DNA of 64,000 nt from Lepus europaeus (GCF_033115175.1 NC_084834.1:8281294-8345293); one strand, 5' to 3'. Numbered from the stretch's first letter, positions 11,373-23,366 are shown. The notes: generated by a model from the sequence alone, not told the origin. Program-made: numbers and translations.

Positions 11373-11612
11373 TGGGGGGGGGGGGGAGAGCCATAAAAGC
11401 ATAAACTTTTGCCCACACTAGAAGACCAGCATTTGAATCCTGGCTTCACGGGCTGTGCTGTGTGGTCAGACTCTTAGGCAGCCTGGCCCTCAGCATGCTC
11501 ATCAATGAAAACCCTTGTAGATGTTTGGTGGGGACCGAATAAGAAAACATGCCAAATATAGTGTTTAGCCAACAGGAGTCTGGTAAGTAGCCTATTAGTA
11601 GATGGTGGTGGA

Positions 11613-12040
11613 CTAGTTTGCTCAGACTGTCATTAAAAAAAAATACCACAGACCAGGTGGCTTGAACAACAGGTGCATTTTCTCATGGTTTTGGAGGCTA
11701 CAAGTCCAAGATCAAGGTGCCACTGAGTGGGTTTCCACTGAGTGTTGAGGGCTCTTGTCCTGGCTTGCCATCACCTTCCTGCTGGGTCCTCACATGGCCT
11801 TTCCTGTGTTGAGGGGATGGGGGAGACAGAGGGAGGGAGGGAGGGAGATAGAAATAGAGAATAGAGTTATCTTTTGTCTCTTCTAAAGACATCAGTCATG
11901 TTGGATTATGGCCTCACCTTTATGACCTCATTTAACCTAACTTACCTCTGCAAATGCCTTATCTCCAATTTACAGTCACACTGGGCACTAGGCCTTCAAC
12001 CTATGAATTTCCGTGGACACGGTTCAGTCCCCAGCAGGTG
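11613..12040 (+). mobile_element. ERVL-type (MLT2-like) LTR remnant
   Basis: ATACCACAGACCAGGTGGCT, then TTTTGGAGGCTACAAGTCCA, GATTATGGCCTCACCTTTAT and CACGGTTCAGTCCCCAGCAG follow the order of the old mammalian ERVL LTR family. The family name is from memory. Confidence 0.6.
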
Positions 12041-12255
12041 GGAAGCTGAGGAGAGAGGGCTAGGAGAGAAGGGATGTTTCTGGAGTTTTAATGTGTAAGG
12101 TAGATGTCTCAGGCATCGCCTTAGGGAGGAGCGGAAGCCGTTGGCTATGTGTCATCCAGCAGCAGGGAGATGGGATCGGCACCACTGCGTGCTATTTGCT
12201 TTCTCTTTGGTATTATGGAAAACATCTTCCTATTTTCTATTTTTGATCTTGCCAG

Positions 12256-12452
12256 GTGAGCCTGAATTTAAATACATTGGGAATATGCACGGTAATGAGG
12301 CTGTTGGAAGGGAACTGCTCATTTTCCTGGCCCAGTACTTATGCAATGAATACCAGAAGGGGAATGAGACCATCGTCAACCTGATCCACAACACCCGAAT
12401 CCACATCATGCCTTCGCTGAACCCCGACGGCTTTGAGAAGGCAGCATCCCAG
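12256..12452 (+). CDS. CPE: CPE exon 2 (residues 103-168): zinc-binding HGNE segment
   Basis: 197 bp; it starts in phase 1 (the first two bases complete a Gly codon begun in exon 1) and ends on a complete Gln codon before donor GTGGGT. The protein begins [20 protein letters not shown]. His114 and Glu117 are two of the three zinc ligands of M14 carboxypeptidases. Asn139 in KGNETI is an N-glycosylation sequon. The segment ends at [11 protein letters not shown], typical of the N/E subfamily. The exon's first bases, GTGAGC directly after the acceptor CAG, look like a splice donor; see the finding on recursive splicing. Confidence 0.97.
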
Positions 12453-14411
12453 GTGGGTGCCCGGCTGGTCAGGTGGGGCTGGCCTTCCTCATGGTTCATG
12501 TGCTTGTACATATGTGCTCATCGGTAAGTAACGCTGTCACCCGGAGTTTCCACAAGGCACACTGGAGAGTAAAAGTGGTGCAGGATTCAGCTGGCTGGTA
12601 AGAAAATAAGCCAGAACGTGAGGGGTTAAAGAATTTCTTCTTCAGCAGAGACTGAATGAGAAGTTTTGTTGATAAGTTAATTTTTAATGTTTTGTTCATG
12701 TTATTAAATAATTCCTATTAATTCATCCTCGTTTGTGACTAGATAAATTTCCTTCTAAAAATTTGCCAGTATGAAAAATACTGCTATGTGTTGAAGGGGA
12801 ATCCCTCGGCTCGGTCTGGATGAGTCAGGAACACAGCGCCCTCTACCGAAGCCAAGGAGGAAGAGCTTCTGGCCAGACCAATGTTTTAATAGATGTCTAA
12901 TCTTTGGTTAATCATGAGAAAAATTTAAAAAATAAATAAATAAAACAGAGGCCAGTGCCATAGCACACTAGGTTAATCCTTCGCCTGTGGCTCTGGCATC
13001 CCATATGGGCGCCGGTTCTAGTCCCGGTTGCTCCTCTTCCAGTCCAGCTCTCTGCTGTGGCCCGGGAAGGCAGTGGAGGATGGCCCAGGTGCTTGGGCCC
13101 TGCACCCATGTAGGGACTGGGAAGAAGCTCCAGGCTCCTGGCTTCAGATCGGCACAGCTCCGTCTGTTGCGGCCATTTGGGGGGTGAACCAACGGAAGGA
13201 AGACCTTTCTCTCTCTCTCTCTCTCACCATCTGTAATTCTACCTGTCAAATAAATAAATAAAAATCTTAAAAAAAAAACAAATAAAACAAAAAATAACTC
13301 GCCAATAAACTAAAAATAATGTGATATACTTTGGCTGTTAGAGAGCTAGAAATGAATGGTATTTAAGAGAAGCTATAGGGTGTATTCTCATTTTGATTGG
13401 ACAGGATTGGGGATATAATATTTGTGGTTTTCTTCAGTTTGAAATAATTTTCCTATTGTATGGGAACACAAGTAAAGCTTTTAATTTTTATTTTTTAAAG
13501 AAAATATTTTGTGTGTGTAGCTGCAATTAAGAAAATCCAGTGGCCCAGTGGCTTGACATCTACTCACAGAGTGAATTTCTGTAAATAAGTATAACATTGA
13601 TATGCTTTCCAAAGTTATAGGAGAAAATTCTAGTAACAAAATTGTTATTTGATGTCTTAATGTGATCTTGATCTTATAAGACAGATGAGTAAAAGGTTAT
13701 CATTGCTGTAAGACACCAAGTCTTACAGATTTTTATTTTTCACAGTCTAAGGTATATAGGAGTACATGACTTAAAAATCCATCATAGATTTGAAGTAATT
13801 TAATCATAACACAAAATTCACATTTTAACATTAAACCGAGTATCTTGGAAATTCATTAAGTTTCTAGGTTGTAGCACAGTGAAAGGAAGCATTTAAATTG
13901 GACAGAAATTCCTCAAATCGCAAGACTCTAGACCTCTTGTTCTAGAGCTCGTTTTTCTTCAGGAGGACTACTGGAAGATGTGTTATTAAAATATGAACTA
14001 TTCATGTTGGACTTATTTTAAGCTTCTAATCTTATTTAGTGATTCTTTTAAATATTTAAAAATAGTTTGCTGTGGTTTAGAGGCAATGAATATTTTAGTT
14101 AAATCTAAATACAGAATGTATGCTATTATTAATTGATATATACTGAATTTTTGAAATTGAATGACACATACCTCTTATTAACACTTAAAATATGATTCAT
14201 CGAAAATATTTTCAAAATATCCAAACAAGTACCATAAATCGATACCTTCATTCTTTTGTAAGTAAAATAGTGAAAATTGCATTATAGGAGGATATCATTG
14301 AAATGAATACTTAATCCTTATTTTAAACTTATTTTAAAAACCATGAATAGAGACCTTATAGTTACACAATGCCGAATAACTGAACATCTTTGTGAATTTT
14401 TTTTTTTTTAG
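12453..14411 (+). other. CPE: CPE intron 2
   Basis: About 1.96 kb, GTGGGT...TTTTTTTTTTAG. It contains one CSINE at 12948. Between 13280 and 14411 there are more than 1.1 kb of AT-rich sequence in which I recognise no repeat or motif. Confidence 0.95.
12948..13279 (+). repeat. CSINE2-type SINE
   Basis: Forward copy starting GAGGCCAGTGCCATAGCAC and ending in ATAAATAAAAATCTTAAAAA, placed 500 bp after CPE exon 2. Confidence 0.9.
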
Positions 14412-14579
14412 CCTGGTGAGCTCAAGGATTGGTTTGTGGGTCGAAGCAATGCCCAGGGAATAGATTTGAACCGGAACTTCCCAGACTTGGATAGGATCGT
14501 GTATGTCAATGAGAAAGAAGGCGGCCCCAATAACCATCTGCTGAAAAACCTGAAGAAGATTGTGGATCAGAATGCAAAG
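14412..14579 (+). CDS. CPE: CPE exon 3 (residues 169-224): substrate-binding NRNF segment
   Basis: 168 bp, 56 whole codons, preceded by a T-rich tract and AG at 14410-14411. It begins [20 protein letters not shown] and contains the DLNRNFPD motif, whose Asn-Arg pair corresponds to the residues that hold the substrate's C-terminal carboxylate in carboxypeptidase A-like enzymes. It ends KKIVDQNAK. The donor is GTCGAC, a poor match to GTRAGT beyond the GT, although the exon end AAG|G is acceptable. Confidence 0.97.
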
Positions 14580-15737
14580 GTCGACCATACGTGTCTTTGT
14601 TGATTTCCGGGCTGTGTCCTCTAAGCTAAGGAGATGGGCCTTCACGTGTTTGTTCTTCCTGAAGGATACAGGCGTGCAGCGGGCGTCTGCCCTGTCACCT
14701 GCCGTGGTTTCGGTTACCCACCACCCAGCTCAGTCCAAAACGATTAAATGGGCAACTCCAGAAATAAACAGTTCACCAGGCTTTACGTTGCGAGCTGTTC
14801 AGAGTAGCGCGATGGAAGCTCGGGCTGTCCCACTCCATCCTCCCTGGCTGTGAGTGGTCCCTAGAGCATCCACACTGGATCTGCCACCCCACCATCCAGT
14901 GGTGTCTCTGTTAAAGAGATCAACTGTTTTGTTCAAGTCATTCTTGAACAGTTTCTGGGATTGGGACCCCGATGTGTGAGAATAGTGACGTTGGCTGTTT
15001 TATTACAGTATATCATTATGGCTCTGTTTTCTTGTGAGTTATTGTTAATCTGTGACTGTGCCTGACTTACAAATTAAACTTTATCAGAGGGATGGATGTC
15101 TAGCAAAAAGCATCTTATAGAAAGGGCTTGGTAGTACCTGCAGGCATTCACTGCGGGTCTCGGAAAAGGGGCGAAGGCTGTCATGTGTGGAGTAGTTAAC
15201 TCTGACATGAAAGTCACGGCCATGGGCTGGGGCTGGACATGAGTCCTGCTCTCTGGAATTGGGTTCAGGGGTGGGGCCAGAAGGGAGGAACCCAGAGTGG
15301 GCATCTCAGTCACCATGGCCCTTGATCTGTGTCCTGTAAGTTCTCTTCAAGGTCTCCCGGTTCCCCGCTCTAGCTCCAGACTTTTGGTGCAGCTCCATTC
15401 TCAGTTTCACCTGCTCGCTGGGTCCCTTTACCCAGTGGAACCCAGGGCCACAAGCTTAGTGTCTCTGGAAACAACTATTTTGTTAGAATCACTATTCTTC
15501 CATTATCCTGATCATGAAAACCTTTGATTTTTCTGCTCCCCACCCTCACCAGCAGTGCGTTCCCACAGCTCCCACCTCTGCAGTCTCCCTTCCTTTGCAA
15601 AGACATTCCACGGCTTTGATTCAGGTCCCCATGGGCTCCTGCTCTGATGGGTGAGACTCCCACTCTTTGTGTCTATCCCCTCTCAGTTCTATTGAGTCTT
15701 CCCAGAGTCCTCCATAGTGAACCTCTCCACCCACACA

Positions 15738-16058
15738 CACACACACCGACCCCCCCAACACACACACACACACACCCACACACACACACACCCACCCACC
15801 CACCCACACACACACCCACACACCCACACACACACCCACACACCCACCCACACACACACCCACACACACACACACCCACACCCACACCCACACCCACACA
15901 CACCCACACCCACACACACACCCACACACCCACACACACACCCCCCCACACACCCACACACACACACCCACACCCACACACCCACACACCCACACACACC
16001 CACACACACACCCACACACACCCACACACACACCCACACACACACCCACACACACACA
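15738..16058 (+). repeat. CA/CCCA compound simple repeat
   Basis: About 320 bp made only of A and C apart from rare bases: CA runs interrupted by CCCA at irregular intervals. The complement is a long GT/GGGT tract. It gives long open frames on both strands without coding meaning. Confidence 0.95.
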
Positions 16059-16139
16059 GTCACTCTTTTGCTTCAGACCTTGCCAGTGTCCATAAAGTGA
16101 AAAATGCTGACAGAGTGAAAAGCCAGTGTGGGAGACCAG

Positions 16140-16320
16140 TGTGACGGTGAAACTCGGAGACCCTGACTCAAGTTCTGGCTCTGAGATTTGCTGTGTGAGC
16201 TTTGAAAGGTTACTTAACATCTCTGTGCTTCAGTGTCTTCATCGGGAATGTGGAGAAGGCACAGTGTCCATCTCGTAAGATGCTCATAGAGACTGAATGA
16301 GTTAACACGCGGAGGGCGTG
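16140..16320 (+). repeat. MIR element
   Basis: Contains GCTGTGTGAGCTTTGAAAGG, TACTTAACATCTCTGTGCTT and CTGAATGAGTTAACAC, the forward MIR core and 3' part. Confidence 0.75.
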
Positions 16321-17565
16321 AGGTCGGGAGCCAGAACTCTCATCATCCCCGCGTAATTTCTCAGTGCTTCCTGTTAGGGAGGCACTCAGGGCTAGGTGGA
16401 CACAGGCTCACTCAGCACAGGGTGTCTTCAAACCAACATTGTTTTCCGTGCTGCAGAGAAGTTGAATCCACCGTGGAAGAAGCGCAGGAGCCAGCTCTCA
16501 GTTCCTGCTTGGTTGCCGCAGGCAATTCTTGCTCCTCTTCTAAGTGGGAGGGGGAAAGAGCCACTTCTCCACCCGTTAGTGCTTCAGGGTCATTCACAAG
16601 TCCCTTGGCCCCTGGGAGCTGCCAGCTGGCTCACCCCTTAATCTGGCTTGGATGCTTGGTGCAGCCACACCCTCTCCTTGTTCGCGGGATTTTGTTTTCT
16701 CACAGTTCAGTGCCTGGCTCTGAGTCGTCCCCAGGTCTGGAATCCCTTGCCTTTGCTCCCAGGTCCCCTCGGGCCATGTCCCTCTGCTCTTGAGGATGCG
16801 TTTATCCGTGAGTCTGCATCTCACCCCCTTGTTCCCAGGACTTATAATCTGTAGTTGTGGACGGAGGGCCTGCTATGAGTGAACGTGCAATCCAGTCCCA
16901 CAAGCAAATCTGAAAAATGTAGGATGTGAAAGTGCAGTGGCTAAAAATCCAGGCTGGGACACTGGGGGGAGGGTCCAGCAGAGGGCCCCAGATTGTTGAC
17001 CTAAATTCTCAACATTCTCCTGCCTGTAGTTAGGATTCCTCCCAGAAACCTGGGCCCAGCCTACAGGCGGAGGCTGGTCTGCCTCTGGGCTGCCAGGGCT
17101 AGGCTCTGGCAGGACCTTCTAAGTGAGTGACCAGAGCTTCCCTGCCTGGGAGTCGCAGATACACTCGCTGCTTCTCAGCCCCCCAAAAGTACCTTTTCCA
17201 GGGACAGGGAGAGCTGGACAGGCCGAGGGCCAGCGAAGAGGGCACAGTCTTGTTAGTAATGACTTCAGCAGAAACAAAACACTGGCCTCACACTTTCCCA
17301 TCTTTGTCTTTGTTGAACCTGTCTTTGTTACATCTGAGAAGCAAGGAAAATACTTTCTGGCACCTGTCATGGAAGAATTGTGAACTAAACTCATGTTGAC
17401 CAGATGTTTGATTGGCACCTTTGTGCAAGTGACATTATTTCCAGCCTGCACCACCTTCTCCATCCCAGCTTTAACCTGGATCATATTTGTGTAATCTCTA
17501 GATAATTTTGTATTTCCAGCTTAGGCAATATTTGTTTAAATGATGCATGCTCATTGGTATTATTA

Positions 17566-17912
17566 TTTTTAAAAGAATATTTATTTGAAAGGCAGAATGA
17601 CAGAGGAAGAAAGAGAGAAAGAAAAAAGAGAGACAGATTTTCCATTTGCTGGTTTCCTCCCCAAATGCCTGCAATAGCCAGAGCTGAGCCAAGCTGAAGC
17701 CCAGAGCCTAGAACTCTATCCAGGTCCCCCCTATGTGTGGCAGGGACCCAAGTACTTGGCTTATCACCTGCTGCCTCACAGGCATGTTAGCAGGAAACTG
17801 GATTGGAAACAGGGTGGGGAGTTGAGGGCAGAACTCAATCCCAGGCCCTCCAATATGGGATGCCAGCTTCCTAAGTGGTGACTTAGCCTGGCTGTACCAC
17901 AATGCCTGTGCT
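17566..17912 (-). repeat. Older C-repeat SINE
   Basis: Reverse copy with TATTTATTTGAAAGGCAGA start, the ATCACCTGCTGCCTCACAGG block, and head ending CCACAATGCCTGTGC. Confidence 0.85.
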
Positions 17913-17940
17913 GATGGTGTTCTTTTAAATAGGAGCTTTT

Positions 17941-18235
17941 GGGTCCAGACCAGGGCTTACTTGGCTAATCCTCTGCCTGCAGCACCAGCATCCCATATGG
18001 GCACCAGTTCTAGTCCCGGCCGCTCCTCTTTCAGTCCAGCTCTCTGCTGTGGCCCAGGAAGGCAGTGGAGGATGGCCCAAGTGCTTGGGCCTTGCACCTG
18101 CATGGGAGACCAGGAGGAAGCACCTGGCTCCTGGCTTTGGATCAGTGCAGTTCCAGCCATAACAGCCATTTGGGGGTGCACCAATGGAAGGAAGACCTTT
18201 CTGTCTCTCTCACTGTCAAATAAAAAAAATAAAAA
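17941..18235 (+). repeat. CSINE2-type SINE
   Basis: Forward copy bounded by AGGAGCTTTT at 17931-17940 and 18236-18245, with a slightly shortened 5' head. Confidence 0.88.
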
Positions 18236-18490
18236 AGGAGCTTTTATTGAAAAGAAAAAAAAAAACCAAAAAACTCAGTGCCACTGCTTTTTCTAGATAA
18301 ATGCAAATTAAAGAAAAATGCGTGAAAATCAAAGTTTAATCCCCTTCCTGAAACATAAAGCAAGATGTGTTTGTATGCTAATTTTTTAGTAAAGCTGTTT
18401 ATAATTGGGGGTTGATACTGTGTGTGTCCCCTGCCTCATCTCCTTTTCCCCAGTTTGTCAGTAAGAATGAGAGAATGTTAAGACTTAGTA

Positions 18491-18828
18491 GGAGGCTGGC
18501 GCCGCGGCTCACTAGGCTAATCCTCCACCTTGTGGCGCCGGCACTCTGGGTTCTAGTCCTGGTTGGGGCGCCAGATTCTGTCCCGGTTGCTCCTCTTCCA
18601 GTCCAGCTCTCTGCTGTGGCCAGGGAGTGCAGTGGAGGATGGCCCAAGTGCTTGGGCCCTGCACCCCATGGGAGACCAGGAGAAGCACCTGGCTCCTGGC
18701 TTTGGATCAGTGCAGTGCCGGTTGTAGTGGCCATTTGGGGAGTGAACCAACAGAAAAGGAAGACCTTTCTGTCTCTCTCTCTCTCACTAACTCTGCCTGT
18801 CCAAAAAAAAAAAAAAAAAAAAAAAAGA
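18491..18828 (+). repeat. CSINE2-type SINE (GGGGCGCC variant)
   Basis: Forward copy containing the TTGGGGCGCCAGATTCTGTC insert variant and an A24 tail. Confidence 0.9.
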
Positions 18829-19353
18829 CCCAGCAGGGTACGAGACAGTTGGCAGGGATTTCATAAACGTCACTATATATCCCCTCCTACTCCCTTCCCT
18901 TCGCCCCGATACCTCTGTCTGTGTCTATCACCTAGGAATGCTTTGGAATTGCAAGGTTAGCTCTGCTGTTTGCTGGGCAGCCTTCCTGCGTTAGAGATGC
19001 AGATTCCAGCTGATACGGCTTCATGGAGTCTGGGGTGTGTGCTGCGGCCTTGGTGGAGAAGGGAGTGTACATTCTCCGTGAGCCCCTGGTGCTCCGGGGA
19101 CCCCCCCCCCCGAGACGGGCCGCGAGGCCGACGCTCTCCTGGCGCCTCTGAGCCTCTCCGCATAGAGCTTCCTCTTGCTCTTCTTCCTGCTGGGTCATTT
19201 CTCACTGTCGGTCCAGCTGCCTCCCCTGTCATCCAGGCTCAGTGGATGAAAATGCATCCCATAATTTGTTGAGTTTATACTTACCTTTAATGGTTACAGT
19301 TGTGAAGAAACCTAAATCAAATGAGGAACTTCAAACAGTCCATGGAAGAATCG

Positions 19354-19638
19354 GGGAGCAGCTGTTTGGCCTAGCACCGTGCCTGGGTCCCACGTTGAGT
19401 CTGAGTTCTGGTTCCTGCTGCTGGCTCCAGCTTCCCGCTAGCATGCTGGAAGGTGGCAGTGATGGCGCAGGTGGTTGGGTCCTTGCCACCCATGTGAGAG
19501 ACCCAGATTGTATTCCCGGCTCCAGGCTCCAGCTCTGGCCCAGCCCCGGCCTCAGTTGTTGTAGGCATCTGGGGAGTGAACTAGAGGATAGGAGGTTTCT
19601 CTCTCTCTGTCTCTGAAATAAATAAACAAAAAAAAAAT
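19354..19638 (+). repeat. Older C-repeat SINE (CSINE3-like)
   Basis: Head GGGAGCAGCTGTTTGGCCTA, body CTGGCTCCAGCTTCCCGCTA, tail TGAAATAAATAAACAAAA. Confidence 0.8.
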
Positions 19639-19852
19639 TAAAGTTTATAGAAAAGTAGAGTTAACAGATACATTTAACTTGGTGTAAAACTTTTGAAATC
19701 CATGCATAATCTTTTTATGGTATGCATTTTCTATACATTTTTAATACCACTCCTAGAGTTTCAACTTATTTTGGGAGCCAAAGTCATTTAATGATACAGC
19801 CTAATATTTGGGCTGCATTTACCGTCTTTACATGGAAGTTTAAAGTTAGTTA

Positions 19853-20130
19853 AGTATTTATTTTTATTTGAGAGACAGAGACAGACGCACATAGATAGTC
19901 CTCCTCAAACGCCCTCCGTAGCTGGGGCCAGGCTGGCAACTCAATCTTAGTCTCCTACACGGCTGGCAGGGAGCCAAGTCCTCGAGCCCTCACCTGCTGC
20001 CTCCCAGGGTGCACGCTAGCAGGGAGTTAGAAATGAGAGCAGAGCCAGGACTTAAAGCCAGGCGCTCTGATGTGGGATGAGGGCCGCTCAAGTCGTATCT
20101 CGGCCACTGCAGCAAATGCCTGCCCCCAAG
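19853..20130 (-). repeat. Older C-repeat SINE
   Basis: Reverse copy: TTATTTTTATTTGAGAGACA start, CTCACCTGCTGCCTCCCAGG block, ending GCAAATGCCTGCCCCC. Confidence 0.85.
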
Positions 20131-21635
20131 TGCAGGTTGTAAAGATAGGCCCAGCTGGTTTTAGGTTCCACAAGGGGCTTGATCTTGGGGGCGTCTTGGT
20201 GTCTTCTCGGTGGGCCACTTAAGTATGAGCAGTTCTCAAAAAGTTCTTTAGGTAGCAGCCAGACAAATAGCAAAAATGATACCCTAATCTTTTTGTAACC
20301 AACATACAATATGTTTACATATTTTTGGAGTATGGTATGGTAATTCAGCAGAGGTACACATTGTGTGATGATCAAATCAAGGTATCTACTGTTTCTCTTT
20401 CCTTAAACATTTACCATTTCTTTGCATTGGGAGCCTCTGGACTCTTTTTTCTAGTTCTTTATACAACATGCCATAAGTTGTTGTAAGCTATAGTCACCCT
20501 GCCATGTTGTATAACATTACAACTTATTCCAGGTAGCCATGTTTTGCTACCCCTGACCAGTATTCTAAATCACCCTTTTCCACAGTTATGAGTAGCACAT
20601 GTGAAGAATAGGAGAGTTTTCTGCAGCAAAGTTGACATACTAAGAGTAATGTGTGTCTTCTGGCTCCTACTTTGGATTGGAATCCTTGCCTGTGTGGACT
20701 TGAACATGGTATTCCACACCCCCGAGCATCAGATTCTCCCCTGGGAAGTGGAGCTCCCTGTCTTTGTATATCCAGTGAGGTGTTATAAAGCACAATAAAA
20801 TAGCATACATGAGAGCTGTTCACAAGCCAAACCAGGATACACAAATACATGATCTCACCCTGACCACCAACCCGTATGGACGCCTTTAGAATTCCTGTCC
20901 CAGAGAACAGTACAGATCACATCTCCAGGGACAGCTTTTCTTTTTACCACAGAAATACTTGGAGTTTTAGAATCTCCCCCACTGCTATTAAAAGCTCATC
21001 ATAAAAATGTATCAAAGTTTTGGCTCCAGATTAATTTTTTGGTATACATTTTTCTCCTTTGTTTTGCTTCCAAGATATGAGGGGATGTGAATCATTCAAA
21101 AAACTCAACATGAATTCCTGAAACGTGTGCTTTTGTTTGTAAATTTAAGATGATCATTCCAAAGTAAACTGAGATTTTATAGTTACCTCTAAAATAGACC
21201 CAGACTAATATTCTTTTATAGGGACAGTGTTTGAAGTAGTAGAAGAAAACTGAAAAAAAAAACAGTAAGCTAAAGTTGGAAATAAAAATCTTCCACGTGT
21301 TTGAAGAACCTTAGATGAGGAACTCTGCTCTGCAGGCCAGCTGTTACCTTCTCTCCTTATCTTATTCTTAACTGTTAGGAACCGAGACGCATGAGCCGTG
21401 ACAGATCAGCTAAAGCTGTCCCAACTTCTGTAAGTGATTTGCAGGTTTGTTTTCAATTTACCAAAGAGAGAAAAACGGACAGAACTTGTAAAGAAATTTA
21501 AGTGCTATTGAAATATTTTTTATTACACATCTGAGAAAGATAGATATGGGGGCTGCTGCTCTTACAGGAAACTTTTTTCCAATGAAAACAACCGCAAAGT
21601 GGTTGAAATAGGACCAGGTTCCAGTTTCTTCTTGA

Positions 21636-21893
<258 letters not shown>

Positions 21894-22079
21894 TAGGATG
21901 ACTTGTGTGATATTCTTTTAGATAACCAGTCGTTAAGTGATTTTGGCTATAGACATATGTATTGTTTAACAGGAACATCCCTTTATAATTTCATTTAGCA
22001 GTGGCACATCTGTTGGACAGAAAAAGACTGTCACTTTTTTTCAAAGTTTAGGTGAAGAGAAACAGGATTTTTTTCAAAA

Positions 22080-22410
22080 GTGTATGTGTTTAACTTGAGA
22101 GGGAGAGGAAGAAGGAGAAGAGAGGCAAAGTGGCGAGTGAGAGAGAACCTTCCTGTTCACTGGATCAGTTCCGATTGCTTGCCACAGGCAGGACTCGTGG
22201 GTGGCTGGGGCAGAGCCAGGAGCCAGGAGCCAGGTGTGCAATTTCAGTCTCCCACGTGGGTAGCAGGAACCCAATAACTTGAGAGGTCAGTGCAGCGCTG
22301 CTGCCCCCAGTGTCTGCTGGAAGCTGGAGTCAGGAGCCAGTGCCAGGGGTGAACCCGGGTGTTCTGATGGGGCAGCCAGTGTTCCAACGGCCAGGCTAGA
22401 GTCCTGCCCC
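22080..22410 (-). repeat. Older C-repeat SINE, diverged
   Basis: Reverse copy with TAACTTGAGAGGGAGAGGAA start, GGCAGAGCCAGGAGCC body and end CCAGGCTAGAGTCCTGCCCC. Confidence 0.75.
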
Positions 22411-22920
22411 CGCCCCCAGACATGATGCCGATAGAATACTTCTCAAGAGAAAAGAAAACAGTAGTCATAAAGTTGGGTCGCTCCTGGTCACTGGTAAAAG
22501 GGAGCAAGTACAGAAATTACATAGGCTTGTGCGCCAAGGACTTCCACACAGAGAGAGCCTCCTGGTGCCTGGGCAGGGCGCTGTGGCTCTGTTTGTGTGT
22601 CTTGGTGTGCGCTCTCAGCATTCTTTCTAGGGATGCCAGCAAGGGGAGTGTTGCTTGGTCTCCTCCATGAGTTTCAGTTGCACCTCAGGTAACGCAAGCT
22701 TTAGCTAGTTATTTCAGCTTAATTTTTCTTGCTCCAGGAAGTTTCCTGCATCGTATCCATTCCTGGGGACCTTGGAAGAGTTAGCGCTTTGTAAACATGC
22801 GATGATGCTTTTAGATATCGGAAGCTTTGGGAGCTGAAGAAAGGTTAGCGAAACAAAATTGTTAAATAAACTTAGGAATTTTGTGGCTTGCCAGGAGCTG
22901 GGAAATTTGTAGGCTAGGAA

Positions 22921-23048
22921 TATGAAGGGAGCTCCAAAAGCCTCATGGAAAAAGTGCAATTGAAAGATAAGTTTATTAGAAATTTGGAAATCCATGCATA
23001 GTTTTCACATAATACAGTTTTCTGTGAACCTTTTGAAGTCCTCTCATA
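22921..23048. repeat. MITE-like inverted-repeat element, best-preserved copy
   Basis: 128 bp starting TATGAAGGGAGCTCCAAAAG and ending CCTTTTGAAGTCCTCTCATA. The last 30 bases are close to the reverse complement of the first 30, and TA lies at both edges, as in Tc1/mariner-derived non-autonomous elements. Confidence 0.65.
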
Positions 23049-23247
23049 TTTTATAGTAGTAAGAATTCAAAGCATAAAATTGGTATGATGTATTTCTTCA
23101 ATGTACATCGGAGATTTAAAACGAAATCTAAAGTAGAGTACTGAATAGCTTGTGTGAGAGTGGTTCATAGGGTCAGTGAGGTTTGTGCAGGTGCGTTTTA
23201 AAATAACATTTAATCAGCAGGATTCTCTCTGTTATCTTACATGAGTA

Positions 23248-23366
23248 CAAGTTCATGGGAAATGCATATTATGAGAAAACTATGATGGAATTGCAAAATT
23301 TTTTTTGCACCACAATAACCTTATTCTTTAATTCCATTTTTCATGAACTCTTTGAAGTCCTGTTTT
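23248..23366. repeat. MITE-like inverted-repeat element
   Basis: Same family as 22921 in the opposite orientation: ACAAGTTCATGGGAAATGCA ... TTTTGCACCACAATAACC ... TTCATGAACTCTTTGAAGTC. Confidence 0.55.

Larger units (their letters stand above)
1..12255 (+). other. CPE: CPE intron 1 (3' part)
   Basis: No exon is seen in this stretch. It holds CSINE copies, an L2 interrupted by an LTR, a MIR and an ERVL-type LTR, each listed separately. The unique-looking parts are 1-448, 771-1522, 1843-2311, 2586-3240, 4930-5251, 6257-8117 and 9961-11160. The last two are less AT-rich and contain the regulatory candidates described under findings. Confidence 0.9.

Noticed and set aside
1-12255. CPE exon 1 or the microRNA known from CPE intron 1 in human
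   Set aside because: No signal-peptide-coding exon and no hairpin that I could recognise are present in this part of intron 1; both probably lie upstream.
15621-16220. 199-codon and similar frames rich in Cys/Val/Gly or His/Thr/Pro
   Set aside because: Translations of the CA/CCCA simple repeat.
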